The translations under genes and the position numbers were made by a program. DNA of 64,000 bases. Source: Phytophthora sp. 'mugwort'. Taxonomy: Eukaryota; Oomycota; Peronosporomycetes; Peronosporales; Peronosporaceae. The notes beneath the pieces are model-generated. The model saw nothing but the letters and a program-made list of their open reading frames with translations. It did no database searches and was not told the DNA's origin. This document shows, one piece after another, positions 40,653 to 51,596 of the stretch (position 1 is the stretch's first letter; every line of letters starts with the position of its first letter). The stretch lies in NCBI GenBank assembly GCA_033558025.1, contig JAUCEF010000011.1, forward strand, positions 2,356,001 to 2,420,000, written 5' to 3'.

Positions 40653-43600
40653 TTAGCTGTCTACACTGTTAGTCATATGATCCGTGCCAGTATTAGCAGA
40701 CTCGAGGGGCTTTGTCCTTACTGGGACGACTGTTGTAGATCCCAAAGGCAGGTTATCGTCTTGGCACCACGAGAAAAGAAATTGCCGAGCTTGCGCATCT
40801 CTGGCTTCGACTTTCTCCAATTTCTCCGCCATCTCCTTCAACTAATGCAGACACCACGTTGGTACAGGAGTGCATAATGGGAATATCTGACAGAATGAGC
40901 CTACAAACTTACTTGTGCTTCAAGTACGTCCTTCTCTGACTGCATCACTTCTATCTTTTCCTCCAAGGCTAACACCACACGCTGCGAATACAGCAACGGC
41001 TTCGTCGGTGATGGAGTTGGCTGTGTATCATCGAAACGTCTACAGACAGTCAAATTCCCAAATACGAGTTAGCTTAACCTTCATATTAGCAGCATAAGGA
41101 ATGTACGATCCGTATCTGTCCTTAAAGGGAATTCTAGCCCTCTAAAGTCATCAGGAGATCATAAATGAAACCATAAGGCTTTAAACTCGTTGTGAGGGGG
41201 TCATTCAGGTGCTGAGCTCTGGGTACAGCGTGCAAACTCGTTTCAATCATGCTGTACCACATCGAGCAGACCCCCAAATAATATGCAACTCAACATGTAG
41301 ATGCACATTCGAGACACAACGTACCCTAGACGTCGCTGCGGTGAATCATCAGCCTCCGTGCCTTCCCCGCCTGCATTGCGTAGGTCGTCCATAAAGTCGT
41401 GAACAGCTGAGATCTTGGACTCAATCACTCGTGACACGTTCAATTGCTGCATGTGCGAAGCTTCGATGGCTTGCACACGCTCATTCAGCGGGGGGATCGC
41501 GGCTTCAAGACTACGCTTGTGCATATACAGTTCAGTCTCACGTGCCATAAGCTTCTCGTGTAACGAAGCTCGTTCCCGTTCGGCACGAGCTAGTCTCCCT
41601 TCCAGCGCCTCGTTACGTCGAGTTGCAGCCTCAAGAAGCTTGCTCTGTTCCTCACTATGAACTCGCATCACGGTTTCGTGGGTTAGGCTCTGCTGTTGTC
41701 GTGCAGTCTGCTCCCTTGTCAGCATTGACAAGATGCGAGCAAGTGTATCTTCCACACGTGGTTGATGCTGGAGCAGCTGCAGTAACATGGTTTGAATCCC
41801 CACTTGCGCTGTTGTCAGCTCGGCACTTCCATTGCTGCTGTTGCTATGACTGTTGTTGCTGTCTTGGCTATTCTCTGCAAGTCGACGCCGCTTGTGTCTC
41901 TTTACTGCACCGGAGGAAGATGCGGCACCTAAAGCACGGGGAGCTACAAGCTCCTGTTGCTGCTTTTGTGAGCTAGCCCCAGGCTGATTTGTGATGTCAG
42001 TCAAAACGCCACTTCCCGAGTTGGCTGAAGACTCCCTTGGTGAGGGCTGACGTGACGCAGAGTTTGTAGATGTTGGAGCAGCAGAACTTTGTGGAAATGA
42101 CTGAGGTTGCTGTGGGTTTACCTGGGCAGGCTCCTTTTCTGGCTCAACTGACTGATACTGTTGTTGTTGTTGCAAAGGTTCTAGAGTCAGTGGTGGATCC
42201 TCGATAGGTGGTGTGGTTTGCTGGAGCAGGGCCACTGGTTGGGTAGATTCTTCCTGTTGACGAGCCGACTGAGAGGATTGTTGTGTCTGAAGCGGCTGCT
42301 GGGGGGCTGAAAGTGCCACCTGAGCTACAGATTTGTTTAAAGAGGATCGTGTTGACCGTGTATGTTCTACAAACAAACACGCAATACCTTCGTCAGATAT
42401 CAATTTAAAGAGCAAAAAAAAGCAGGTACAAAACAGACACACAACGTACGAGTTGCTGCAATCGATCGAGAAAAGCTTCTGCTTGGAGATGGTGGCTGCA
42501 TCAGCACAGCTTGGGGTAATGAAAGTAAGTACAGATCATCTAGCCACTGGTGCGATCCTGCGTAGCCGCCGAAGACAAGCAATTTCTGAATCCCCTGAGG
42601 CTCCGCAGGCTCCGAGTGAAACAGTACCGTGGCATGCGCTGTCCGTCCAACAGGAGCTTTAGCATCAAGAACCGTTTGGCTACTCCTGCGACGACTGCTT
42701 CTTGAATCTTCAGTTTGACCACCATGAGCAAGGCGCCAAGTGCGCGTCTTCACGTTATATATAAACAGTTCGTTCTGGCGTACAGCGCGTCGCCGTCCCC
42801 CAAATAACACGAGATGATTTGGTGCCAAGAAAGTAAGTGAGTGATTAATACGACACGATGGTCGATCCCCCAGGGTTGCACCTGCAAGCGAGTCCCAGCG
42901 AGAATGCATGACATCGTACAGGAACAGCGACCCGAACTCCTGCTTCCCATCCGTGCCTCCAAACAGAAACAGCATCCTTCCATCGTTGCTCGCCGTAAGT
43001 CCCGCAAACGCTCTTGGTTGTGGCAGTTGACCTGTCGGATTCACTGACGGCTTCACCCACTGACTCAATGGTGTGTCGTAGTAGAAGATATCGTTGAAAA
43101 ACGTCGATGAAGTAGCGTCCTTGCCTCCAAACACGAAAACCTGGTCTCCATCCACTACCACACTGCTATGAGCGTGTCTCGCTCTGGGTTTCCACATACT
43201 GGAATGATCCACACGTCGCGCTTCCCACTGAGCCTCCAGCATCGGCTGTCTCACTCTCAGCTCCTCGACTCGCAATGTTGGTGCATCGAACGCCATCGCA
43301 GTATTGGCGGCACCTCCTTCTGCCTGTGTCCCACCTCCTCCTTGCACAGCCGCTTCATCGCTAGCAACGACCACATTCCCCATTACCAACACTCTCATGC
43401 CTCGTCTTCTCTCCTCTTCCTCTGAGCTCTGCACATAGTGCATGGTATGATAGTCTCTGCCGCCTCCGGGATGCACGAACGTGGGCGCGCGTCTCTCCAC
43501 ACCCGATCCAATAGCTCTGGGGCTTGCACTATTGGTAGGAGCACTGGAGAACATGGGCGAGCGAGGCGACTGCGCGTTGAACGTCGAGCCGCGCGATACT

Positions 43601-43962
43601 ACGAGCCTCTTCCACTGTACGTTGTCACTCGCTTGTTCCGGTGGTTCCTCGTCCTCTCGGCTGCTGCTGCGCGTCGCCACACGTCTCGATCTGTTGCTGC
43701 ATCCCCCGTAACTCGCTGGTTCGAGTAGGTAAACGTCCTCAAAGAAGATTTTTCCGTCTGCGCCGCCGAAAAGGAGCACGCTGCGGGTAGGCTGCAAGAA
43801 CGTCATGGCGTGGCCCGAGCGCGCCGCTGGGGGCCCTGAAACATCGTGCGGAGAAGTTCGAGACAATGAAGAAGAGGACGCACCAAGTTGCGTCCATATT
43901 GGTGGCGCGGGAGAGGCAGAAGGTGCTGGTGCGCCCGAGCGCTCGGGGCGTCGGAGCTGCAT
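40653..43962 (-). CDS. Kelch-repeat plus coiled-coil protein, four exons
   Basis: Exons, joined by hand with GT-AG sites and matching phase: 43962-42450, 42366-41325, 41039-40913 and 40841-40653, giving 956 residues. The N-terminal exon encodes about five Kelch repeats (for example RSGHAMTFLQ...LLFGGADG, RARHAHSSVVV...FVFGGKDA, RAFAGLT...LFLFGGTDG, INHSLTF...LVLFGGRR, HATVLF...LLVFGGYAG), predicting a beta-propeller for protein binding. Exon 2 encodes a Gln/Ser/Pro-rich linker, a basic KRHKRRR patch (possible nuclear signal) and a long coiled coil that continues through exons 3-4. Introns are 83, 285 and 71 bp. The ATG at 43962 is the first in frame. The ligand is unknown; the layout recalls plant Kelch/coiled-coil proteins. 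Confidence 0.8.
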
Positions 43963-44051
43963 AAGATCACCAATGGTTGAATAGCGCACAGCGTAATGTC
44001 ACTGTTCTGGGTGTTTCCTATGAATGGCATTTATGTGGTGCACATATCTAT

Positions 44052-44063
44052 ATGGCTACATTT
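44052..44063 (-). promoter_or_regulatory. Recurrent upstream motif, Kelch gene copy
   Basis: ATGGCTACATTT on the plus strand (AAATGTAGCCAT in the sense of the Kelch gene), 89 bp upstream of its ATG. Confidence 0.5.
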
Positions 44064-44213
44064 GTATCTGCCGTTGCTATAAGCTCACCTACTGAGGGTT
44101 CCAGACTGGAACTTCTAGTAGCCGAGCAGAGTCCGCTTCGTTGTCAAGTTTATTGCTGCTAACTACATCTGAATCAAACGTTGTTCAAGCTGCTGCTTTG
44201 GCAACTTCTCCCA

Positions 44214-44957
44214 CTACTTCCCATCCGCTTCGATAAACTTGAGGTATTTCTCGAAGGCGAAAATGCCATCCGGCGTAAATTCTTTGCGTTGGGCAAGAAT
44301 CTCGTCCGCAGTCATCACGAGGACCTCCTCAACCTCTTCTTCCTGCAGTATCAATGGGCCGTCGAATGTGCAATCAAACAGTCCACCCCACACGCGGCTG
44401 TGGTCGTCTCCGTAGTAGAACGTCGTAAAGTAGCGCAGCGGTGTGTTCATGACGCCCATCTCCTCTTCAGCTTCACGCTTGGCACTTACGTCCATGGACT
44501 CTCCATACTGCACAACCCCGCCGGTCATTGGGTCCAGCATTCCCGGGCAGTAGTCCTTGCTCATCGTGCGACGCTGCACATAGTACTTGCCACTGGTAGA
44601 GTAGAATCCTCGTTAAGGAAACAGACAGACAGCAACGCTCAGATCACCACACGCACCTTGAGTTCTTGATGACGATATAGGACGCTCGGTGCGGCAGGTT
44701 GAACGCTCGCTGCAGAAGGCAATACTCACAGAAGGACTGAGTGAATAGTTATCAAAATGTGTGTAGAGCGGGATATGGATACCATGACAGCGCGGTCGGC
44801 TTTGCCGATCACGTTGTTGTCCTCATCCACGACGCAAACCTAAGCATCATATTGAGTTGAAGCACATACGTTAGCAACGTGCTGAGGTGGGGGGCTACCC
44901 TGAAGCAGCGAGGTTACGGGGACTGACCTCTTCCTTGGCACTCAGCGACATTTGCAT
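44214..44957 (-). CDS. Nudix hydrolase, YfcD-like, four exons
   Basis: Exons by GT-AG and phase: 44957-44928, 44839-44783, 44709-44657 and 44592-44214, giving 172 residues. The Nudix box (G-x5-E-x7-R-E-x2-E-E-x-G) lies at residues 72-94: GGVVQYGESMDVSAKREAEE. Around it are the marks of the YfcD subgroup: VVDEDNNVIGKADRAVM, LPHRASYIVIKN before the box, and EFTPDGIFAFEKYL near the end. Such proteins hydrolyse nucleoside-diphosphate-linked compounds using divalent metal; the substrate here is unknown. Exons 1-3 are very small (30, 57 and 53 nt). An alternative start two codons later (44951) is possible. It reads away from the mobile island and toward the Kelch gene. Confidence 0.85.
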
Positions 44958-45444
44958 TTTGTATTGAGAAAGTGCGCAGAGCTTTCGTACTTAATGGAGT
45001 AAGGAGCACTTCAACTTCAGGCCTTTCCTGGCCCGAGATCGAAAGTGCAGCAGTCCTTGGTCTTCTCTGCGTTATCGTGGCGGCATCAGTTGTGTATTAT
45101 CTCTCCGATACATAAAAACATTACGGTTATCTCGTGCTCTTAAATCTTCAGGTTCGTCCTGCCTGGGAGCGGTGAAGGCCTCACTCTGACTATTATATGT
45201 ACTGTTTGATACCAGGCAGCAGATAACTTCCATCTTCTCACCTGCAGCGATTTTTCTCGGCAAGTACATCTCCCGTTTCGAGAAAAGTGCCATAAACTAC
45301 ACCGACGATGCCCCGCAGCTGCCTGCTATCAACCTACCAGTGCTCCTGCTGTTGTAGCCGGAACGGTACTGATTCGGGATGACAGCTACCGAGCACTAAA
45401 CGACGAGCTGTACCGCTCCGTATCCACGAGCAGACCCTGTCACA
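44958..45444. other. Upstream flank of the Nudix gene
   Basis: A minus-strand ATG frame at 45293-45072 (73 codons, MALFSKREMYLPRKIAAGEK start) is open but unrecognised and unsupported. Sequence from about 45290 onward appears to be the broken 5' part of the pseudogene at 45445-45930. Confidence 0.3.
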
Positions 45445-45930
45445 GTGACGGCAGATGACCTTGTCCAAGCCGTTCTTCGCAAGGCCGCCATAGTCCAACA
45501 GCACTTGACGCAGATGAATCCCAACCTTCAAGCCCCGCCATGGGCCCTGGACCTTCAGAGACAGATAGATGCAAGTTGTGCAGCAGGATTCCATGGCATT
45601 CAACGCGATGTCCATGACCTTCGACAGGATTTCCATACCCTTCAGCAGGATGCCCATACCCTTCCGCAGGATGTCCACACCCTTCAGCAGGATGGACAGC
45701 AATCTGGTCGCTCGTGGCGCCAGTTGACTCGGCTCGAAGCGGCGCAGCAACGGATGGAACATGAGCAACAAAGAGCCGACGCGACTCTGCAAAACACTCG
45801 AGCTGCTGAACACAACGCTCGTGTCGCCCGTGACGCTACGAATAATCGACGTCCACATCACTTTCGACGCTTCGTTAAGTCGACACCTGATTTTGGAGCG
45901 GCGCCAAAAGCTGCGAATCTACCTGACTAA
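45445..45930 (+). pseudogene. Broken coiled-coil protein with heptad repeats
   Basis: The frame lacks an ATG (it opens at GTG) and is preceded in another frame by matching coding-like sequence from about 45290 (INYTDDAPQLPAINLPVLLL, then IRDDSYRALNDELYRSV), which points to frameshifts upstream. The readable part is Gln/Asp/His-rich with VQQHLTQMNPNLQAPPWALD, then four seven-residue units (consensus VHTLQQD, at 45607-45690), then a helical QRMEHEQQRADATLQ stretch, suggesting a coiled coil. The family is unknown. Confidence 0.4.
45607..45690 (+). repeat. Four tandem 21-bp repeats
   Basis: Units start at 45607, 45628, 45649 and 45670, with consensus GATGTCCATACCCTTCAGCAG and one to six changes each. 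They preserve the frame and encode heptads, so slippage would change coiled-coil length without a frameshift. Confidence 0.9.
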
Positions 45931-47009
45931 CTACTACAGTAGTTCCGGATACACGTCACTGGTGCTGCGAGTTTGTGCGAAAGTGGAAAACATCCGCGTG
46001 AGAACTTGAGCAAACTCGCTGTGATGCATCGCTCACTCACTTGTTTGCATTCGTAATAGAGGGAGGCCGTGTACTACAAAAGCGTATCCTAGCGTTGGGT
46101 AAAGTGCTCGTGAATTTAACCACTTCGGACGCGTGAAAGCATGAACGGATAGTGTACTGTAGTAGATCCGCTTGTAAAAAACGCAGCTCAGGCACACTCC
46201 AGATCGACAAGGTGGAGCCCGCGACATCCCACGAATATTCCCGAAGTACGCGCGCCTAATTCGTTGCCGTATTCGTAGAATCCCCAATACGAAGGAGCCG
46301 TCCGTGAACAGCATGACCACACCGCCGTTTTTGTTCTTGTCTTCTAGGAGAAAACAGGACGGGAAAATGCCGAACAAAAAATACCCTCGTAGACGTTGCT
46401 CAGGAGTGTGAAGTTCCGTACTCAGAGGAGGAAAACCCATGGGCCCAGTATTGAATAGTGCTGTTTGCGCGCAAGTTCCGAACAGTTCGGAACTTTTTGA
46501 ACTTAATCGGATCAGTTCAGAATTTGCTCCGAATACAATTGATTGACGAAGTTGCTCGAATGCATAGATGACGTAAATTCGAGTCACACCGACAGCAAAA
46601 CTGACCAGATCCGACTTTCAAAACGATAAATAAATTAATTTCAGTAGGAAACGGAGCAACTACGGTAGGTCTCTTTGCTATCAATGCCTGGTGGTGCTAG
46701 CGAAGATGATATAGCGCTAAGAGTCTTTATTACAGAAGTATATATGTGAGTGATATAACAACATAAAAAACTTTGCGTTTATACATCAATTACAACACCT
46801 TCATGAAGAACTGCAACAGCGTGTCGAAAAATCTCCAAGTCACATGGGAATGACTGTGGAAGCTTCCTTGTCGCCTCACCTTGCTTTTGCCCATGTGCGG
46901 CAGCTTGTAATCATTAGCCCCGCCTACTTTAACCACACACTCCATAACCTTCTGCAAGGTGAGGAATATGTTGTCTAGTGTCTCTACTTTGACTGCTGCG
47001 TACGACTTC
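45931..47009. other. Spacer with a palindrome, no gene seen
   Basis: AAGTTCCGAAC-A-GTTCGGAACTT, a perfect 11-bp inverted repeat, lies at about 46473-46495 among further TTCGGA-type words, perhaps the end of an unidentified element. The open minus frame at 46033-46587 has no ATG at its start and no domain. Confidence 0.35.
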
Positions 47010-48157
47010 CTTACTGCCTATACTAGTTGATCAATGTTGTAGCAATCTTCTTGGGTACTGGAGAGCCTGGATAGAAGTGAAGTATCCCAAATCCAGGGTG
47101 TTGAGGTCGGGTGAGTTTGCCGGGCTGGAAGGCAAGACAGATGTTCCAGCCGTCAGCCAGTCCAGCGGCTAATATGTCGGCGTCGTCCGATTTGCAGTGC
47201 GGTGTGGCGTTGTCTTGCTGGATTAGGATATGCATCCCTTTCTCAGACGCAGGTCACTTGGTCTTAATTGCTGGGATAATGTTCTGCAACAGGTAGCGTT
47301 TGTAGACCTCTCTGTTCACGGACTCCAAGTTCTTCGTCTCCAACGTGCCAGCTGGACGATTCTTGCTGGTACGCTGCGATTCCGTCCGCTTCGTAAGTCC
47401 CAATGCGAATTTTGCCATCAAATAAAACCTCTCTATTTTGATCATATCTGTACAAACCAAATCATAAAAAGTTAGAGGATCAAATAACAACCAACGCTTG
47501 GCGTACAGACTTACCGAGGTCTAGCAACTGCAGCAAGAAACATGGTTTTGCCAATAAAGCGCTTGCTTTTGCGCTCACGGTGTGACACAGTCTCCCCAGG
47601 CAATACGTAGAAAGTCTTCTTGTCGGTGTCCTCATTTGAACAACTTCTCGTCCACATGCACGACGTTGTAGATGGGCGAGAAGTGGAGGCCGTATGGCCT
47701 GTGAACGACATGGCGGACGGCGTGGCGTAGGCGGGCGAGCTTGTTCGCCTTCGTCAGCAGCGGGTGGATCGTGTTCGAGTGGCGTAGAAGGCTTCTTGGA
47801 CCACGGCATCTGATACGACGGCGCGGGAGACGCCAAGCTCTTCGGCGAGGCGCCGCTGCGTCATACGCCGCCGAAGAGGGGTTGCGGCAACGCGCTCCAA
47901 CAGCTTCTTCCTGTCCAGCTTGTGCCGCCCCGATGTGCCCTTGATCCGTGGAGCAACGCCGGCAATTCCTTCGCTGGCATACGTCGTCTTAATTCGAGAC
48001 CAAATGCGGCTGACGGTATTCGTGTGGACACCAAACTCCTCAGCAGCGTCGCGCAAGAACCGCCATCAAACTGGCCTCTCTCGCCGTGCATCAGCAGGAA
48101 GATCACCACGTCTTGTCGCTCTCTCGTGGTCAGGTTTGGCTTCGTCGGGCGGGACAT
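47010..48157 (-). pseudogene. Tc1/mariner-type transposase, frameshifted
   Basis: The minus strand reads, across at least four frames: MSRPTKPNLTTRERQDVVIF (start at 48157), RDAAEEFGVHTNTVSRIWSR (HTH), RMTQRRLAEELGVSRAVVSD (second HTH), YNVVHVDEKLF (first catalytic Asp region), DTDKKTFYVLPGE, SKRFIGKTMFLAAVARPR, NLESVNREVYKRYLLQNIIP and finally IQQDNATPH (second catalytic Asp) with LADGWNICLAFQP. The order is that of oomycete mariner-like transposases. Stops and frameshifts, together with decay after GWNI, make it inactive. Terminal inverted repeats were not found. Confidence 0.85.
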
Positions 48158-48469
48158 GGTGGAGGAGACTGATGGTGACAAGGAATCAAGAAGGTGCAAA
48201 TTGATCAATAATGACATGCTGAGACGCACACTTTCGTCCATAGCTTTCTTGTTTGTTGGAACTTTTTCGCGCTCAAAACGGTATCCGGTAGCGGCGATCA
48301 AACCGCGTCGATTCCGTTCCACTTGGTGTAGATGGCTGAAGCTGCATTCAATCATATGGAAATACTCCAAACAAGGAAATAGTATTTATTTTAGAGATTC
48401 CGACGACGAGGATCTGACCATTGGGATAAAAGCATCTACTATAAAAAATGCAGTCCGCTACTTCACCTT
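48158..48469. other. Junction between the mariner and the virus-like relic
   Basis: No gene is seen. From about 48360 an open plus-strand frame (YFRDSDDEDLTIGIKASTIK) precedes the fibre-like relic and may be its decayed upstream part. Confidence 0.35.
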
Positions 48470-49536
48470 GTGAGTGGTTACGACCAGACCGGGGTATCTG
48501 GGACAAGCTCTGCAGAATACGAAGAGGTTATCCGTTCAGAGCATAAACTCGTTGGCTTTGCTACAAATTACCAGAGCGGGTGGTTTCATGGATACCTATT
48601 AGGATCACAGGCATGGGGCGGGACAGCTGGGAGTCAAATTTACAGTAGCTCTTCAACTCTCAATATCGTATCTGGAACGGCAGCAATGACAGCTTTCGAA
48701 TCATTAAACAATCTTTTGCTTCTCAATGATGACAGAGCCTGTCTTAATACTATAACGCCTTCGAGGGCATATCAGCTGACCATGAATGGTTCGAGTACTT
48801 ATAACGGTGCCTACATTGCCGGTGGATCTACTATGCTGCATTATACAATAATATTTCACCATCCACCGGTAGCACAAGCATCCAACTCGACGGTATTAAT
48901 TTCTCAAGTTGGGATATATTCACAGGCGGGACAGCCCATAGCAGCGCAGCAGATAGCATGTAGTGGTATTCTAACGCAGCAACAAAGATGATACTGACGT
49001 CTACTGGACGTCTCAGAGTTGGTACTACAAAATCCTACGAGTTATCTGCATTTTAGCGTCATCAAATTCATTCACTTTGAGGATAGGAGGAATATCTACT
49101 TTCTATCGACTCAGACTGACAATGGAGTTACAGAAAGTGCGCTCGGTCCGATCGTCTAAACCGTCTCCGCTGCATTTTCGAGATACATTTCGTGCCAGGT
49201 GATGGCAATGACCTCTGATCGCCGCCTCAAAAGAAAAATTTAGATTGCTCGTCTCAATCGAGTCAGGTGTCTCTATGTCAACGTTGATGTAGTTTTGTAT
49301 GATTGGATTCCGTCGGGAAAAAAAATCGACCAGGTCAGGAGGTGGGTTTGATCTCCCAGGACTTAATATCAGCTAAATTAACCGATTTGGTCAGTGCCTT
49401 CTATCGAGACGATAACGAAGAAGAAGAAGATCAGTCGCTCGAACCGGCAAAGCAACAGTTGAACGTTGAGTATTCAAGGATTAGCATTGACAACATGAAA
49501 ATGATTCAACACATCCTTGGTGAGAATGAAGCATAA
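48470..49536 (+). pseudogene. Virus-like fibre protein relic with S74-type chaperone domain
   Basis: Broken plus-strand frames give first a Gly/Ser/Thr/Asn-rich, beta-type stretch (48470-48991, for example YLLGSQAWGGTAGSQIYSSS and LLNDDRACLNTITPSRAYQL), then, after frameshifts, MAMTSDRRLK at about 49202-49231, a VSIESGVSMS-like piece, and finally GQEVGLISQDLI with YSRISIDNMKMIQHIL (49303-49536). SDRRLK, then 'VG.I.QD', then a C-terminal helix form the signature of the S74 intramolecular chaperone domain found at the end of phage and large-DNA-virus fibre proteins. At least three breaks are present. The source could be a Maverick/Polinton-type element or an endogenised large DNA virus; that choice is inference. 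Confidence 0.65.
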
Positions 49537-49859
49537 CAAATCGTCTGGCTAATATAGAAAAATGGGTTGCGGACCGAGTAGAGGGCTTAAAATGAATGTA
49601 ATTACGGATGATCCAAAGCAAATTGTGCGATCGACCATGATACACTCTGATCAATTATTGTTCTCGGTGATAGCGTTTTTCTACCCACCCAAAATCCCGA
49701 CAGGGAGTCTGCAATACTTAAGATTAGTGTAAGCGACAAAAAAATAACATCTATCGAGGGTCTCGGAATAAACTCGTGTGGAATGGCATTGCTTAAATAG
49801 CAACACGCTGGGGGGGGGCTGCCCTTTCGCTCAAGTACGAAGCTTACCGTTTAACATTT

Positions 49860-50560
49860 TGACAGTTTTTGTTTTTCCTTGGGCTGGTAAGCCCACAGGC
49901 GTCCTCCCTCAGTCTGCGTCGATGCATCCACGTCTTAATAGTTTTGTCAAGGTCAGTTGCCCACACAGCTGCCTGTGTCTTCTGAGGTCGATCGTTGATG
50001 ATTAAATTCTTCATGATAGCTTTAAGCTCAGCAACATTGAGATCAGCGTTATCACCATAGCTGCCACCAGAACTTGAAATAATGCGATGTAAAAGAAGAA
50101 CATGCTTGATTTTATAGTAGGCGCGTTATAATTTCCTTACACTCTTTATCATCAATCAATCGGTTGCTGTACATATCCACAGTGAGTGACTTCAGCTGTT
50201 TGATGATGCTTGTGGCATCATTCCTAACTCGAACTCACCTTTCAACTTGTCATACTCAGCTCGAAGAGTCTCAAGTGGGTCCGTGAGCTTATCGTGGAAA
50301 TGATACTGGAGATGTGTTGTGGCAAGGATCTCCTTGAACATTTTTTTGTCGTCGATACTGCGCTTATCGTATGCTGCTTGGTCAATATGCTGTTATATAC
50401 AAGGGTCCTGATCATGGCTTTGAGACTATCACTGATATTGCACTTAGGCCCACATTTACGTCGATTTGGTTGTACAAACACGAGTGTCTTTGCATTTAGG
50501 TCAGGCAGACGGATGTACTTACTACCAAGCTGTCGATATATATACGTACGCGCTTGTGGT
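49860..50560 (-). pseudogene. Virus-like element relic, unknown protein
   Basis: Continuous coding-like sequence lies on the minus strand, interrupted by frameshifts near 50395 and 50220: GSKYIRLPDLNAKTLVFVQP, CNISDSLKAMIRTLVYN, SIDDKKMFKEILATTHLQYH, HDKLTDPLETLRAEYDKLKG and then IIKQLKSLTVDMYSNRLIDD. A further downstream frame contains AIMKNLIINDRPQKTQAAVW (about 49940-50000). The composition is like viral structural or scaffold proteins, but I cannot name a family. A poly-G run lies at 49811-49819. Between 49537 and 49859 only short open frames are visible. Confidence 0.45.
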
Positions 50561-50691
50561 TACTAAACCCTGTATCTCATTGATATTGTAGATTCTTCGT
50601 CGTCTAATAACGCCTTCCAACGGAGCTACACCAGCCGCTCTTAGACCCCACCCCTTAATTTGCGCTCTGAATATCTATTAGCCTTCTTAGT

Positions 50692-51110
50692 TTAATATAC
50701 AGACTTTGTAGCTCTCATCGCTGATTGAGCATCCTTCAAAGCTGATCTTAAAAATTTTGAGTTTGACCCTCTCACAGATTCTTTCGCTTCTTCGTATCGC
50801 TTCTGAGCCTCGCCATATGGCTGAAAAGCTGCCTCGGCCTCGTCGAGAAGCTTCTGCAATTCATCTGGTTCCTCAACATATTCCTCAACGTTGTCGTTTA
50901 ATGTCTTGAACACTACCTAAGACAGCTTAATTTAAAATCTTAAGATTCTCATCAAGATTGTTTCGTCTTTGTTTGTTAAGTTCCTTCTTCTTCACCAGTT
51001 TGGCTGCTTCTTCATATTTGTTGGAAATTGATATTCAACGCCGGAAAGGTAGCGATCTAATTCCTCAAAGTAGTTTAATAACGATGTGAAAGTATCCATC
51101 TACTGGATGA
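50692..51110 (-). pseudogene. Virus-like element relic, helical protein pieces
   Basis: A minus frame at about 51110-50935 begins DTFTSLLNYFEELDRYLSGV and is frameshifted. A second at 50913-50692 reads NVEEYVEEPDELQKLLDEAE...YGEAQKRYEEAKESVRG and ends ATKSVY. Both are strongly helical and charged. More minus-strand debris (AKRMLTDYYTQKAIERVAIP and PHSDELSQHSLVHWISETEK) lies at about 51270-51430. They share strand and AT-rich character with 49860-50560 and probably belong to one element. No family is recognised. Confidence 0.4.
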
Positions 51111-51596
51111 TCTTCATAAGATCAAATATTGATAATATGCTTCAAGAATCTCTTAAAATATTTTCTAATTTATTGGTTATCGCTTACAATTTAAAGGTCG
51201 TTTAAATAAATCGAAACGTAAAAAACAATTAAGACCAAGCATTACCAGATACTTGCTTATTTTTTTTCTGTTTCTGATATCCAATGGACGAGTGAGTGCT
51301 GGCTCAGCTCATCCGAATGAGGTTTTAACCCATTTTTAGTATCAACAATCGGCTTCAGGCGAAATGGGATAGCAACACGTTCGATCGCCTTCTGAGTGTA
51401 GTAATCCGTTAACATTCGTTTGGCGTCATTGTCATTGTTAGCTTTGGCTCCATATCTTCATCGGCACCACTCATTACACCAGGTTGGGCTTCCTCGTCGA
51501 TTGGTATGATATACTTCGCTACCTTTTTCTCATCCTGTTTACCGATTAGTAACAGGTCAAGTCGGGCCCTTCAGTTATTTCTGGGTCGATGATCAC

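Noticed and set aside
45334..45861. 175-codon minus-strand frame with GMGILLKGMEIL-type repeats
   Set aside because: Its repeats are the complement of the 21-bp heptad repeats read in the better frame on the plus strand.
46033..46587. 184-codon minus-strand frame
   Set aside because: It starts at GTG, has no recognisable domain, and lies in a palindrome-bearing repeat region.
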